The notes under the pieces: model-generated | The model's input: only the letters and a program-made list of their open reading frames with translations | Told to the model about the DNA's origin: nothing | Databases searched by the model: none | Program-made: the position numbers and the translations under genes | From: Ectobius pallidus | Lineage: Eukaryota > Arthropoda > Insecta > Blattodea > Ectobiidae | Length of the DNA: 64,000 nucleotides | Reading direction: 5' to 3' | Assembly: GCA_964059195.1 (NCBI GenBank) | Contig: CAXKWD010000002.1 | Coordinates: 50,928,923-50,992,922 of the forward strand | Shown: positions 11,907 to 21,645 of the stretch, in pieces | Numbering within the stretch: the stretch's first letter is position 1 | Layout of the letters: each line of letters opens with the position of its first letter

Positions 11907-13472
11907 TAATAAATTTCATTTTTTCCTTTTGAGGGTGGATATTATAGACTAAAATTTAAAGGATTGTTGTCCACCTTATACCCTCAAAAACGTATGTAAC
12001 CTACACCAACCATCTTACTTATGGTTGAATAATATCTACGTACAGAAATAACGACGCCTATTTGATAAAATAGGAAGTTTTTCTCTATGTTTTTTATGCA
12101 TAAACAAAAACTGCTATAATAATTACAGGTTATAAGAAAAATCTAGCTTTATATAATGTTTTTATTTTTTACAATTACAATTACAATTACAATTTATTAC
12201 TCCAAAGTACACGAAAAATATATACAAAAGTTGATACACCCCCCGAAGAAGCAGAGCTTGTGTTCGGGGGTGGTTCAGTTATATATTAGAAATACTTATA
12301 CTAAACAATTACTTTAAAAAATGCATAATTTGGAGAAGTATGACAAAATGTTATGTATGAAAGGTTAGAACATGTTCTATTTACAATACAAAGGTACGAA
12401 GCAATACAACAACAATACATAACAATTTATTTGTTCAAATTTTAGTAAAAACAAAGAAATTAAGTTCTATCCAAATTTTAAAGTTTAATATGAAAAATGT
12501 TATAACAGTAATAGTCGATAACAGAAGTAATAATTATATAAATTTTCTAATTTTAGACCTAAATTGTTTGTTGTTTAAGCTATTTAGATCAGGATGGTTG
12601 GTAATAAATGAATTGAATAGTCTTGGGCCAAAACTTGAACAGTGCTTAGCTCCAGCAGTTGTAACATTTTTTGGTTCAAGTAATAAATTAAATTGATTCC
12701 TTCGCGTGTTATATACGTGAGATTCTGACTTGTAATTGTCACGATGTTTATGAAAATAATCCAGTATGACGTACTTGTAAATTTGGTCTATGGTGAAAAC
12801 GTTAAATTCAGAAAATAATAATTTGGAAGAATAGTCAGGAGGCTTAAATAAACAAATCTTTATGATGCGTTTTTGAAGACAAAGCAAAGGGCTGAGGATC
12901 GTTTTTGCAACTCCTCCCCACCCAATTATGCCATATTGAAGAATAGAATGAATTAGGGCCAAATAAATCGTACGTAAAACATGAGCTGGTAAACATGAAC
13001 GGAGAATAACGAATTTATAAATGACTTTACGTAGCCTATTGCATAAATATTCAATGTACTTGTCCCATCTTATCCCATATCCCATATCTTATCCCATCTT
13101 GTCCCATATTTACTATGACTGTTCCATTTTGCATGGTGTTTTAATATAATAGTTTCATTATATGTGATAAATACAATTGACTGATTTTAATATTTTAGTG
13201 GTAGGTTTAAATTAATGTTGTACACTTTGTACAAGTGTTACTTATAAACAAATTTTAATATAATATGTAAAATGTAAAAACTTTCTAATTTCATTGGTTG
13301 GTTATCTGGATATGTTTTAACATAGCTAACGTACATATTTTACAATTCTAGCTTAAATAAGATACAAAATAAAAAGTGCGCAAATAAATCAATCCCAAAA
13401 ACATTAGATGGTTGGTATAGGTTACATAAGTTTTTGAGGGTATAAGGTGGACAACAATCCTTTAAATTTTAC
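11907..13472. mobile_element. 1.57-kb insertion bounded by 65-bp inverted repeats
   Basis: It is flanked by a 14-bp direct duplication, TCAAAAACTCTTAT (11893-11906, 13473-13486). Inside are inverted arms at 11951-12015 and 13406-13470, containing TTGTCCACCTTATACCCTC and its complement. Between the arms lies a decayed LINE on the minus strand. I do not recognise the outer element. The duplication length suits target-primed retrotransposition, while the inverted arms suggest a fold-back or two-copy structure. Confidence 0.7.
12172..13085 (-). pseudogene. CR1/Jockey-like LINE, 5'-truncated, with 3' tail repeats
   Basis: The minus-strand ORF 12534-13085 (183 codons) reads GIRWDKYIEYLCNRLRKVIYKF, then LRTIYLALIHSILQYGIIGWGG and FGPRLFNSF, the post-catalytic region of CR1/Jockey-group reverse transcriptases. 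The catalytic YxDD part is missing. Downstream, the 3' region contains a hairpin (CCCCCCGAA..TTCGGGGG, 12240-12270) and ends in four copies of a TTGTAA-type hexamer (12172-12193), which are typical of LINE 3' ends. The ORF begins next to a low-complexity TATCCCAT repeat (13066-13108), so its first residues are unreliable. Confidence 0.8.
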
Positions 13473-13699
13473 TCAAAAACTCTTATCTTCTCGTCTTCTG
13501 TCCAGAAATCTAAAAATAAAAATTTATAAAACAATTATCCTGCCGGTTGTATTATATGGATGTGAGACATGGTCGCTTACTCTTCGGGTAGAACATAATA
13601 TGAGAGTATTCGAAAATAGGGTGCTTAGGAAAATATTTGGGCCTAAGAGAGATGAAAATGGGGGCTGGAGAAAACTGCATAAGAAAATCTAGCGTGTCT

Positions 13700-14343
13700 T
13701 GTTATTTAATATGGTAGAACATATTTCGAGAGAATTTATTTAGAAGCTGTAAATTTTAACAACCTTCTTTGTATAAGGAGCACATAACATTTTACAGATT
13801 TCAATCAAAATTAACGAATGCTCCTGTAATCAAATGTGCCTGTATACCCAAGTTAAGAACTCTTTACTGCTGCAAAAACAACTTATTTTTTAAAATTATA
13901 TATTTATTCGTCTTCCCACAATTCATGGGTCTGAGAACCCCTAGGCAGAGGCTTATGCACATGTCACCATGTACTTTAAGATTTATTCTGGAAATAGAGT
14001 GAATTATGATTACATCTGTTCAGGAATCAGCGCTATAATATTTTACGGGAAATGTATTCCGTAATTCATCAATATTGGTATTTTAGCTGAAATCACCTCC
14101 TGTGAACATTATAAAGACATAACCTCAACAGCATGAACGAAATACATCTGTTCCTATGTGTGTTTTTTCTAAGAAACAGTATTTGCCAGCATGCATCGCT
14201 TGTAGGAACTACGATTATATTATAATATAATATTATAATTACGTTTTACAAAATAATATCAATATTTCAGTAAACAATACCTCAATAAATAGATGTTTAT
14301 TAACTATTGGGTTTCTACACGGTCTAAGAGATAACAGCCCCAT
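13700..14343. other. No gene seen
   Basis: The sequence after the LINE stop holds one 77-codon ORF (13769-14002) without similarity, and an ATTATAATATAATATTATAAT palindromic patch near 14216-14240. Confidence 0.4.
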
Positions 14344-14351
14344 TGATTAGC

Positions 14352-14893
14352 TAGGGCAAGGCATTTAAAGACCATAAAAAAGTGAAAAAATGCACTTATG
14401 ACCTAAAATAGTGAAAAATTACCCAAAATTTAAAAAATGACCAATAATAGTTTTTCTTTTCTAGTAATGAATTGCTAAAAACAATGTAATGGATAACAGT
14501 GCATTATATATGAATATACAATATAAAACACACTTGGGCTATTTTGTTACTAAAGAAGTAAGTAAATTTATATTACTTGGACACCCTTAGCGAAAAAGAA
14601 ATTCTTTCTGCACTGTCATGCCCATCAAATTGCCCCTATCAAATATATGCCATTTAAAAGGAAGAAAAAATCTTTATTGCTACAAGACAAACTGCTAAAC
14701 CTGAATTAAAATGAACTACGAAAATTTGGGGATTCTCAAATAAAAACATTGTTGTCTGAAAGTAACGATTTGTACATGGAAAAACTCCTCTCTATCTCCA
14801 CTGAAACCTAAAAATTGCCAAAAAAATACATATCTTTTGAAAATGACGAAAAATGCAAAATAAAGCAAAAAAAAAAATGCAAAAACAAACTGA
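14352..14893 (+). mobile_element. hAT-like element, TAGGGCAAGGCATTT family, right end missing
   Basis: The left end TAGGGCAAGGCATTTAAAGA is followed by ACCATAAAA..GTGAAAAA, CATTTATGACCTAAAA-type motifs and an interior (GCAATTGCTAAAA, CCCATCAAATTGCCCC, GTAACGATTTGTACATGG). The interior aligns along its length with 30676-31260 and, inverted, with 28651-29270. Similarity stops near 14893, before the right terminal repeat, so this copy is truncated or joined to another repeat. Confidence 0.75.
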
Positions 14894-14899
14894 GCTTAT

Positions 14900-15083
14900 T
14901 GGCACTCTGCTGATGATGCAGGAACACCACCTGCGAAACGGCCGTCCAGAAGTTTACCAAGGTAAATAATGTGCGTTAAAGAAAGTGTTTTTATTCAACT
15001 ATTCATGTTTTTGCCCTGGCTGAGTGGTAGAAAAAGGCCTTATGGCCTTAACTCCACCAGGTTAAATAAATACATAAAATAAA
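14900..15083 (+). repeat. LINE-type 3' end with hairpins and TAAA tail
   Basis: CTGATGATGCAGG-AACACCA-CCTGCGAAACGG (14910-14941) forms a 5-bp stem between a CTGATGA box and a GAAAC box. Then CCCTGGCTGAGTGG, an AAGGCCTTATGGCCTT hairpin (15035-15052) and TAAATAAATACATAAA follow. The second part resembles LINE 3' ends. No coding part is attached. Confidence 0.55.
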
Positions 15084-15490
15084 TGCAACTCGCGGCTTGG
15101 AACCCTCGCAACTTCTTCGCTCGCGAATTAATCGTAGATTACAGAGTCGCTCGCAGCATTACATTTATGATTAATTTAATTTAACGTCATTATATTATTT
15201 CGTTGTATTGAATGGTGTTAATTTAACGCTTGTGCCACTGTCGCATGGAACAAGGACGCATGAGCGGATAGCTTAGCATGTAGAGGCCGTGAAATTGATA
15301 CACCTATGGTATCAGAAAGGAAAACATCCCAAATGCTCCAGCCTCCATCAATGAAACCAGAGTAAGTGAATGAAGACGCACGGAATAACTTTACCTACAG
15401 GACCAGACTCCATTAAAAGCCACGCCTCTAATTCTTGAAAGTAAAATACATAATATCTGTGATAGAGCGAAGAGTCAAGACACTGTATAT

Positions 15491-15853
15491 CAGGGGCGTA
15501 TTTAGCTATTTAAGCGCCCCTAGGCAGAGAAAAATATTTTCGCCCCCTTATTTCCACATGAATATACAAAGTAACCTACAGTAAGCATTATTCTAACTGA
15601 AATAGTAGGCTAATAATAATAGTAATAATAATAATAATAATAATGATAATATATAATAAATAAATAAGTAAATAAATATTGTTGTCAAAGTTATTCATTT
15701 CTATTTCATTGTGCGTTACATTAAGGTAGGCCTACTATTTTGAAGAATTATGAATAACATGTTTAATATATTAAAAAAAAACAGTAACAGCTTAAAAGAC
15801 GCCCCTTCAAATCTGCCGCCCTAGGCAGCTGCCTAGGCTTAAATACGGCACTG
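15491..15853. mobile_element. hAT-type element (CANNGGCG-end family)
   Basis: This 363-bp block has ends CAGGGGCGTATTTAGC and, reversed, CAGTGCCGTATTTAAG. A perfect 8-bp duplication, CTGTATAT (15483-15490, 15854-15861), flanks it. CGCCCC runs lie inside both ends. The interior is AAT-rich and non-coding. Confidence 0.88.
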
Positions 15854-15910
15854 CTGTATATAGACTAGAATAGTCAAAACAATTGTATTTAATGGCAATT
15901 TTTGTGACTA

Positions 15911-16304
15911 CAGGGTGTCCAGTGAGGCAAGCCGAAGAAATTCAAGCATAATTCAAGGATTTCAAGGCTTGAATTTCCAAAATTTAAAACAATAGCTTTA
16001 TTTCCTAATATTAAAAAATGTATGAACATAGGACACAATGAGTGAATATTAATGACTAATATTTCTGATAATGGTAAAATTTTCGTAAAAACTATCAACT
16101 TTAAAAAAATATTAAAGATTAATAGGCCTATTTCTGAAAATGGTATAATTATTGTAAAAACTATCAACTTAAAAAATATTCTCTTCTATGCGATTTTTCC
16201 CGACGGTTCACAAAATTCAAGCATAATTCAAGGATTTTTCCCGACATGGAAAATTCAAGCATAATTCCAGATTTTCCCGATTTTCAAGGCTGCTGGACAC
16301 CCTG
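15911..16304. mobile_element. Inverted-repeat element with CAGGGTGTCCAG ends
   Basis: The two ends are perfect 12-bp inverted repeats, CAGGGTGTCCAG and CTGGACACCCTG, with GACTA directly repeated at both flanks (15906-15910, 16305-16309). The interior repeats ATTCAAGCATAATTCAAGG, and two copies of a GTAAAAACTATCAACTT-containing unit (16085-16105, 16154-16172). It is non-coding; superfamily unclear. Confidence 0.7.
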
Positions 16305-16437
16305 GACTAGTATTGTATAATACTTGTGATTTTATATCATAGTGCGAAAAATTATGTAACAGTTGTGACCTTTTATCATCAAGGAAACCCTATACGGTAT
16401 TAAAAATATTTCTCAATACACATGAACAGTTACTGAG

Positions 16438-16612
16438 TTAACTGCAGAACCCTTGATACATTACTCTTAAATTACAGTTTTCGGTGCTGGTCTGACCAAA
16501 AGTTGTCAATGAGAAATAAACTAAAGTTGTTTTGACTGCATTTAGTGATAGAAGGTTAGAATCGAACCATTTGTTTACAATCGCCATGTCTATATTAACG
16601 TTTTTATACTTT
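16438..16612 (-). pseudogene. LINE reverse transcriptase fragment, host of the Penelope insertion
   Basis: The minus-strand reading KYKNVNIDMAIVNKWF, then DSNLLSLNAVKTTLVYF, matches the segment after the YxDD box of LINE reverse transcriptases. The reading enters from the Penelope-like element at 16612. The LINE resumes beyond 18482 (SAHSWETKYKN in the same frame across one duplication). Confidence 0.65.
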
Positions 16613-16694
16613 ATGTAAGATTTGAGGCTTTCCTGGCGAATCTTATGTAGAAAATCTTCTCGGGTTTGCAGCCAGGTGAGAAGTTTGTTGTGGT

Positions 16695-16733
16695 CCAACG
16701 TTTCCGAGGCTGACGCTGCCTCCATCCTCAGGG
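16695..16733 (-). other. Hammerhead-like hairpin motif in Penelope 3' sequence
   Basis: On the minus strand it reads CCCTGAGGATGGAGGC, loop, GCCTCGGAAACGTTGG. A GAGGC/GCCTC stem lies between CTGAGGA (fits CTGANGA) and GAAAC, the two conserved boxes of hammerhead ribozymes. Hammerheads are known from Penelope-like elements. The spacer between box and stem has one or two extra bases, so self-cleavage is unproven. Confidence 0.4.
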
Positions 16734-16802
16734 AATCTGAAGTGTCGAGTTTTGACATGTAGGGGAAATATATACCAACCCGAGTTGGGCGGAGTCGACC
16801 AA

Positions 16803-18468
16803 TCAGGGAGCAGTTGTTCTGTTTTCGGTCCTTTTCCGGGCCAAAATGTTCCTTTTACCTTTCAGGTCCTGAATGCATTTGTTCCAGGCCTGGTTGATAG
16901 TGAAACCTTCATCCCTGTTGAAGTTTGTGTCTTCAAGTCTAATTTCAATTGCCTCTCTGATGATCTGGTCCCAATGGCGTGTTGTCTTGGCAAGTACTGT
17001 TGTGTTTTTAAATTCTATCCTGTGGCCCGGTCCAGAATTAATGGTGTGGTCTGCAACTGCTGATTTGTCCGGGTAGAAGAGTCTAATGCATCTCTCGTGT
17101 TCTTTGCAGCGTTGTTCAATTGTGCGCGAAGTCTGTCCGATGTAGGCTTTACCGCATTCACACGGGATGCGATAAACACCCGGAGTTCTGAGTCCCATGT
17201 TGTCTTTCACTGGTCGTAGGAGGTTCTTAATTTTCGGGGGTGGCATGGACACTGTACGGATCTGGTGTTTCATTAGAATCCTTTCTAGCTTCCTGGACAG
17301 GTTTCCAAAGTATGGCAGGTAGGCAGTTCTAGTCTTTTCTCTTTGGTCGGTGGTTTCCTGAGAACCGGTCCTTTTCAGGGCCAGTCGGATTTCAGCGTCC
17401 CGGTACCCATTCTGTTTGAAGGTCTTCTTAAGATGATTTATTTCCCCGGGTAGGCTGTCTGTGTCTGAGATGGCGAGAGCTCTGTTGGTAAGTGTATGAA
17501 GAACACTCCTGCGTTAGGCTGGGTGGTGGTGACTGTTGCCGTTAAGGTAGAGATCGGTGTGTGTAGGTTTCCTGTAGACTCTATGTCCTAGAGTTCCATC
17601 CGGTTTCCTCTGGATTAAAATGTCCAGAAACGGAAGACAGCCATCTTTTTCCATTTCCATGGTGAAGGTGATGTTAGGATGTATGCTATTGAGGTGATTC
17701 AGGAAGTCCGGTAGTGTTTCATGTCCATGGGGCCAAATGATGAGCGTATCATCAACGTATCTGTAGAAATGAGCTGGTTGTAAAGGTGCTGTATCCAGAG
17801 CCTGGTGTTCAAAGTGTTCCATGTACAGGTTTGCGATAGCCGGTGATAGCGGCGACCCCATAGCTACTCCGTCTGTCTGCTCGTAGTAGTTGTTCTGATA
17901 GAGAAAATAGGTCGAAGTCAATGTATGCCGGAAGAGCTGGATTATGTCTGGGCTAAAGTGTGGTGTCAGCAGCTGTAGTGAGTCTTCGATTGGCACTCTT
18001 GTAAATAAGGAGACCACATCGAAGCTGACGAGTAGATCTCCGTCGTTGATTCTGATGTCCTTGATAGTGTTTATGAATTCCATGGAATTCTTGACGTGAT
18101 GTTGGCAACTGCCCACTAGCGGCTTTAATAAGCTGGATAGGTGTTTAGCCAGCCGGTACGTTGGAGAACCTATGGCGCTGACTATGGGTCGTAGAGGTAC
18201 CCCGGTCTTGTGAACTTTAGGCAGACCATAGAGTCTAGGGGGTACTGCACCATGCGGCTTCACGCTTTTCTTTATGTCATCCGGTAATGTGGACTTCGAA
18301 ATCAAGGACACAGTCTTGCGTTCGATGGGACCTGTAGGATCGCGATTCAAGAGTTTGTAGGTGGGGTCGTTCAGGAGTTCTCGGATCTTGTTGTCATAGT
18401 CCAAGGCATGCATCAGCACCGTGGCATTCCCCTTGTCGGCAGATAGGACTACTATGTTGGTGTCATTG
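16803..18468 (-). pseudogene. Penelope-like RT + GIY-YIG polyprotein, one internal stop
   Basis: From the truncated 5' edge (18468) the frame reads NDTNIVVLSADKGNATVLM, then GLPKVHK, RPIVSAIGSPTYRLAK, the active-site YVDD (about 17760) and PFLDILI; these are Penelope-type reverse transcriptase motifs. At 17514-17516 a TAA interrupts it where a Gln codon (CAA) is likely. The same frame then continues through the thumb-like segment (RSVLHTLTNRALAI, GYRDAEIRLALKR) to a GIY-YIG nuclease with PGVYRIPCECGKAYIGQTSR, and stops after 16803. Both halves have the same frame (711 nt apart), so one nonsense change separates them. The N-terminus before the ADKGN motif is missing. This nuclease nicks DNA for target-primed insertion in the family. 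Confidence 0.9.
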
Positions 18469-18739
18469 CGTTTTTATACTTTGTTTCCCATGAGTGGGCA
18501 CTGAAAATCCTACAGTGTGGTGTGCATAAGAAAATATGGAGCCTCTAATTTTGTCCAGAAGCTGTATATTTACTTTCTTTTATACTGGAGTCCAGACGTC
18601 TCATATATTCATATAGAAGATGCAGTGTTATGCATTTCGGAGACGTAGATGTGTCATCTTTTGTTCAGTAGGCTATATTGTAAGTTATTTAAATCTGATG
18701 TATGTTACACATTATTAGAGAATATGTTACGGAGGGGAA

Positions 18740-19987
18740 TTGTATATTGAATGTTCAGTTGGTGCAAATAGGATATGAGTTTAAATATGTGTATTCGTAT
18801 GTGTATATGGGACAAGAAAACAGAATGTGATTAACTGATTGTTCACTTTCTCCATATTTACAGTCGGCATTGTTGGTTATACGGAATCGGTGCAAGTACT
18901 GCTGAAATTTTCCATGTTCTGTATAAAACTGTGACATGAACTCATGATATAGCTTGGTACCCAGGGACGTCGCGTGGTTTGTTGGCGCCCGGGGCAAGAT
19001 TTCGTCAGGCGCCCCCCCCCCCAAACTCAATCCCACGTGCACCCACCCCACATTCCACCTATCTGTAAGGATTCAAGAATTTAAGGCCCACAGTAGAGTT
19101 CATTATTAGGCTATTATTATTAACAGTATACAAGTAAATCCAGCTGCTTAATTTTGAGCAAATATTTATTTTGGGATAACTTAGCAAATATAAAGTTATT
19201 GGTGTCAAATATTTAGCCTATTTGTTCAATAAATACATACGTACATACATACAAATACATAAGTACAACGTAATATTTAAAATTCAGTTATACCTAACTT
19301 GAAAAAATAAGTTATGTACATCTAACTTATTTTTTCAAATTTTGTTGTTTTATTTTTGCCGTTGCCACGGCGCCCCCCTGGTCGCGGCGCCCGGGGCGAT
19401 CGCCCCGGCCGCCCCGCCCACGCGACGGCCCTGTTGGTACCAATTGTTTACATTATATTCTGTCGTGTAATAATGGGAAAAATAAGTTCCTTGTCACAGA
19501 TCCGTTTTCACTGTTCTGCCATTGGTTGTTCCATTCGATAATGCGTGAGTTTTTACTTCTTTCTTTATGGAGAAATGGGTTATGGGATAAAGGATGTAAC
19601 ATGAAAGGAGATTAGAATCTGCAGCCAGTTTGGCTAGTTCGTCCACTCTCTCATTCCCGAGTCCATGGACCCAAGACAGGCAGATGTGCCCAGGAAACTG
19701 CCCTAATAAACTGGGGATTTCATAAGGGACCGGGTGTACATTATGTTTGTCATCTAAGACGCCCATTGCCGATTGCGAATCACTGTATATGCATACCTTA
19801 TTACCACATGGTACCACCATTTAATGCTTCTCTTATCGCGATTAACTCTGCTTGAACAACTGAACAATGGGGGGGGGGATAACTTTTGTTACTTTGTGAA
19901 ATATTCCTCCGAGGTTTTGTACACTACAAACGCACTTTTTACATTTGGAGTACTAGTTAAAGGATCTTGGAAGCGGGAGCCGTTTGT
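18740..19987 (-). pseudogene. RNase H-bearing LINE C-terminus, split by a hAT-type element
   Basis: The minus-strand readings give an RNase H domain: SVVQAELIAIREAL (19855-19810 area), VCIYSDSQSAMGVL (about 19795-19750) and WVHGLGNERVDELAKLA (about 19665-19610), with the acidic residues E, D and D visible. Beyond an inserted hAT-type element the protein continues GTKLYHEFMSQFYTEHGKFQQYLHRF, then CKYGESEQSVNHILFSCPIY, the Cys-His motif at LINE C-termini. There is one frameshift near 19808 and a C-run expansion near 19870. The upstream reverse transcriptase is not recognisable past the mariner insertion at 19989. Confidence 0.82.
18962..19433. mobile_element. GC-rich hAT-type element (CANNGGCG-related ends)
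   Basis: A 472-bp block with inverted ends CAGGGACGTCGCGTGG and, reversed, CAGGGCCGTCGCGTGG. A perfect 8-bp duplication, TTGGTACC (18954-18961, 19434-19441), flanks it. The termini are very GC-rich (GGCGCCCGGGGC and related) while the middle is AT-rich. It sits in LINE coding sequence. Confidence 0.9.
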
Positions 19988-19988
19988 A

Positions 19989-20685
19989 CGAGGGAGAATC
20001 GAATGAAACCGGCAATTAATTTTTTCCCATTATTTTACTGCAGGAAGAATGCTTGCTTGTATACATTATTTTTCCACATAGTCCCCTCCCAATTCAATGC
20101 ACTTACGCCATCTGATAGAAAGTGCTTCGATACCGCGCGAGAAACATTATTTTGGTTGACGCTGTAGCCACTCGTGCACTGCCAATTGGACGGTCTTCAT
20201 CAGACTTGAGCTTATGCCCTCCAGGATGCTCCTTTAATGGACCAAAGATGTAGAAGTCTGATGGTGCCAAAGCGAAGGGGATTGCTGAGTGCAGGTGTTT
20301 TGCTTCTACATGATAATGCCCGTCCTCATTCTGCTCGTGTAACCATGAAAACCATCGATGCCAGCATTGGCTTCAAGTGCCTCCCACATCCGCTGTACTC
20401 ACCAGATTTGTCACCATCAGATTTCCACATCTTTGGTCCATTAAAGGAGCACCTTGGAGGGCCTAAGTTCAAGTCTGATTCAGAAGTCCAATCGGCGGTA
20501 CAAGAGTGACTACAGCGTCATCCAAAATAATTTTTCTCATGTGGTATCGAAGCACTTCCTATCCGATGGCGTAAATGCATTGAATTTGGAGGGGACTATG
20601 GAGAAAAATAATGTGCAAGCAAACATTCTTCCTCCACTAAAATAGTGGAAAAATTAATTGCGGTTTTCATTTGATTCTCCCCTCG
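19989..20685. mobile_element. Fold-back mariner element with two 3' ends
   Basis: TA duplications (19987-19988, 20686-20687) flank inverted ends CGAGGGAGAATCGAATGAAA and, reversed, CGAGGGGAGAATCAAATGAAA. The inverted arms are long, about 280 bp (19989-20270 and about 20404-20685). The left arm is the reverse complement of the mariner transposase 3' end and 3' UTR, and the right arm is the same region in sense orientation. Only about 130 bp of unique coding sequence lies between. So both ends derive from the mariner 3' end, with no 5' end. Confidence 0.85.
20265..20509 (+). pseudogene. Mariner transposase C-terminal fragment
   Basis: It reads KRRGLLSAGVLLLHDNARPHSA, then LPHPLYSPDLSPSDFHIFGPLK and EHLGGPKFKSDSEVQSAVQE. 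It contains the second catalytic Asp (LLHDNARPHSA) and the third (SPSDFHIFGPLK), as in DD34D mariners. The first catalytic Asp and the DNA-binding domain are absent. Residues before KRRGLL are read through the antisense arm and are not transposase. Confidence 0.88.
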
Positions 20686-20687
20686 TA

Positions 20688-21640
20688 TATACTAGTAGGC
20701 CTACTGTATTTCATACTGATGAGTGCAGTTAGTTGTCTTCTGGTCTTCATAAGTGTTTGGAATACAGGGCAGCGTGGCCTGTCATCATTTTATTAACGGA
20801 TTTTTTTTTTTTTTAGTTGAAGCTCCGATATCCATTCAGGAATTTTCCTATCTTTTTTATGTTGTTTATGAACACTTTTTTCCATTGCTGTTTTCCATTT
20901 GGTATTTGCAGCGCTACCAAACGAGGGAATACTTGAGAACCGCCAGTATGTGTACACATTACCTGTACTCACGTCTATTTCGGTTGTTTAAATTCTCTAT
21001 TGTTGTTAGTGTAGGCGACCCTACTCGGCTCCCACGCGAATTCACTTGGGTGGTCACGCTTGCATTTCATTCAGTCTTCCTGTGCCTATATCAAATCTTA
21101 TCAGACACATTCTTTTGTTGAGCTAATGGCTCTACAGAATGAATCAGGATCGGCATGCAATTTATAACATTACTGTGCTTAAGATCCCACACCTTGAATA
21201 ATGTTCATTAAGAGAAAATTAGAAAAATGTGGAGGATTCATCTCATTTAAAGTACAGTATTTATTTAATATGTACGTATGTATGTATAGGCTACTGTATA
21301 CTACTAGAAAATAGCCCTGATGCTCAGCGCTGGCTTCAATTTTCATTTAAAATATCTCATCAAATACTATCGCTTTTTTCTTTAGAATATAATTCGTTCC
21401 TACCAGTACGTAGATTTCAGAAATTAATTATATCGTAAGTTTTATGCAGTTCCAAACCTACCTGTGAACACTGTTAATACGTATTGTTTCTCAACTGTTT
21501 GTTGACAGATGAATATGATGTGAATTTGATTTGATAAATTCAGTGCAATTTTCATAAATTATATAATTTGTCAATCGAAGGAGTGGTTTGTTTGGATTTT
21601 TATTATCAGCGATAATTCCAGTGTTAAACTATCAATATAT
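20688..21640. other. No recognised gene
   Basis: A 122-codon plus-strand ORF (20753-21121) is hydrophobic and phenylalanine-rich, because it reads T-runs. I see no known motif on either strand. Confidence 0.4.
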
Positions 21641-21645
21641 TATAG

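Larger units (their letters stand above)
11650..13692 (+). pseudogene. LINE reverse transcriptase C-terminal remnant, interrupted twice
   Basis: Three plus-strand pieces join in one reading frame. 11657-11705 reads KYIGAIITDTNNKAEV, 11852-11906 reads TCRLKSGNACFYAVQKLL, and 13474-13692 continues with SSRLLSRNLK, ILPVVLYGCETW and VFENRVLRKIFGPKRDE, ending at a stop. This is the region just after the reverse transcriptase catalytic domain of a non-LTR retrotransposon. The first gap is a 138-bp hAT-type element with its 8-bp duplication. The second is a 1566-bp insertion with a 14-bp duplication. The catalytic part is absent, so this is a 5'-truncated copy. The methionine at 13447 lies in inserted DNA and is not a real start. 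Confidence 0.85.
16613..18468 (-). mobile_element. Penelope-like retroelement, 5'-truncated
   Basis: A 1856-bp minus-strand element flanked by a 14-bp direct duplication, CGTTTTTATACTTT (16599-16612, 18469-18482). It contains one reading frame for reverse transcriptase and a GIY-YIG endonuclease, then about 190 bp of 3' sequence. Its 3' sequence includes a CTGAGGA..GGAAAC hairpin motif (16695-16733) and ends CAGGAAAGCCTCAAATCTTACAT. A similar tail occurs at 57735-57760. Insertion was into an older LINE. Confidence 0.88.

Noticed and set aside
20753..21121. 122-codon hydrophobic ORF
   Set aside because: Its hydrophobic residues come from T-runs on the plus strand, and there is no known membrane-protein motif.
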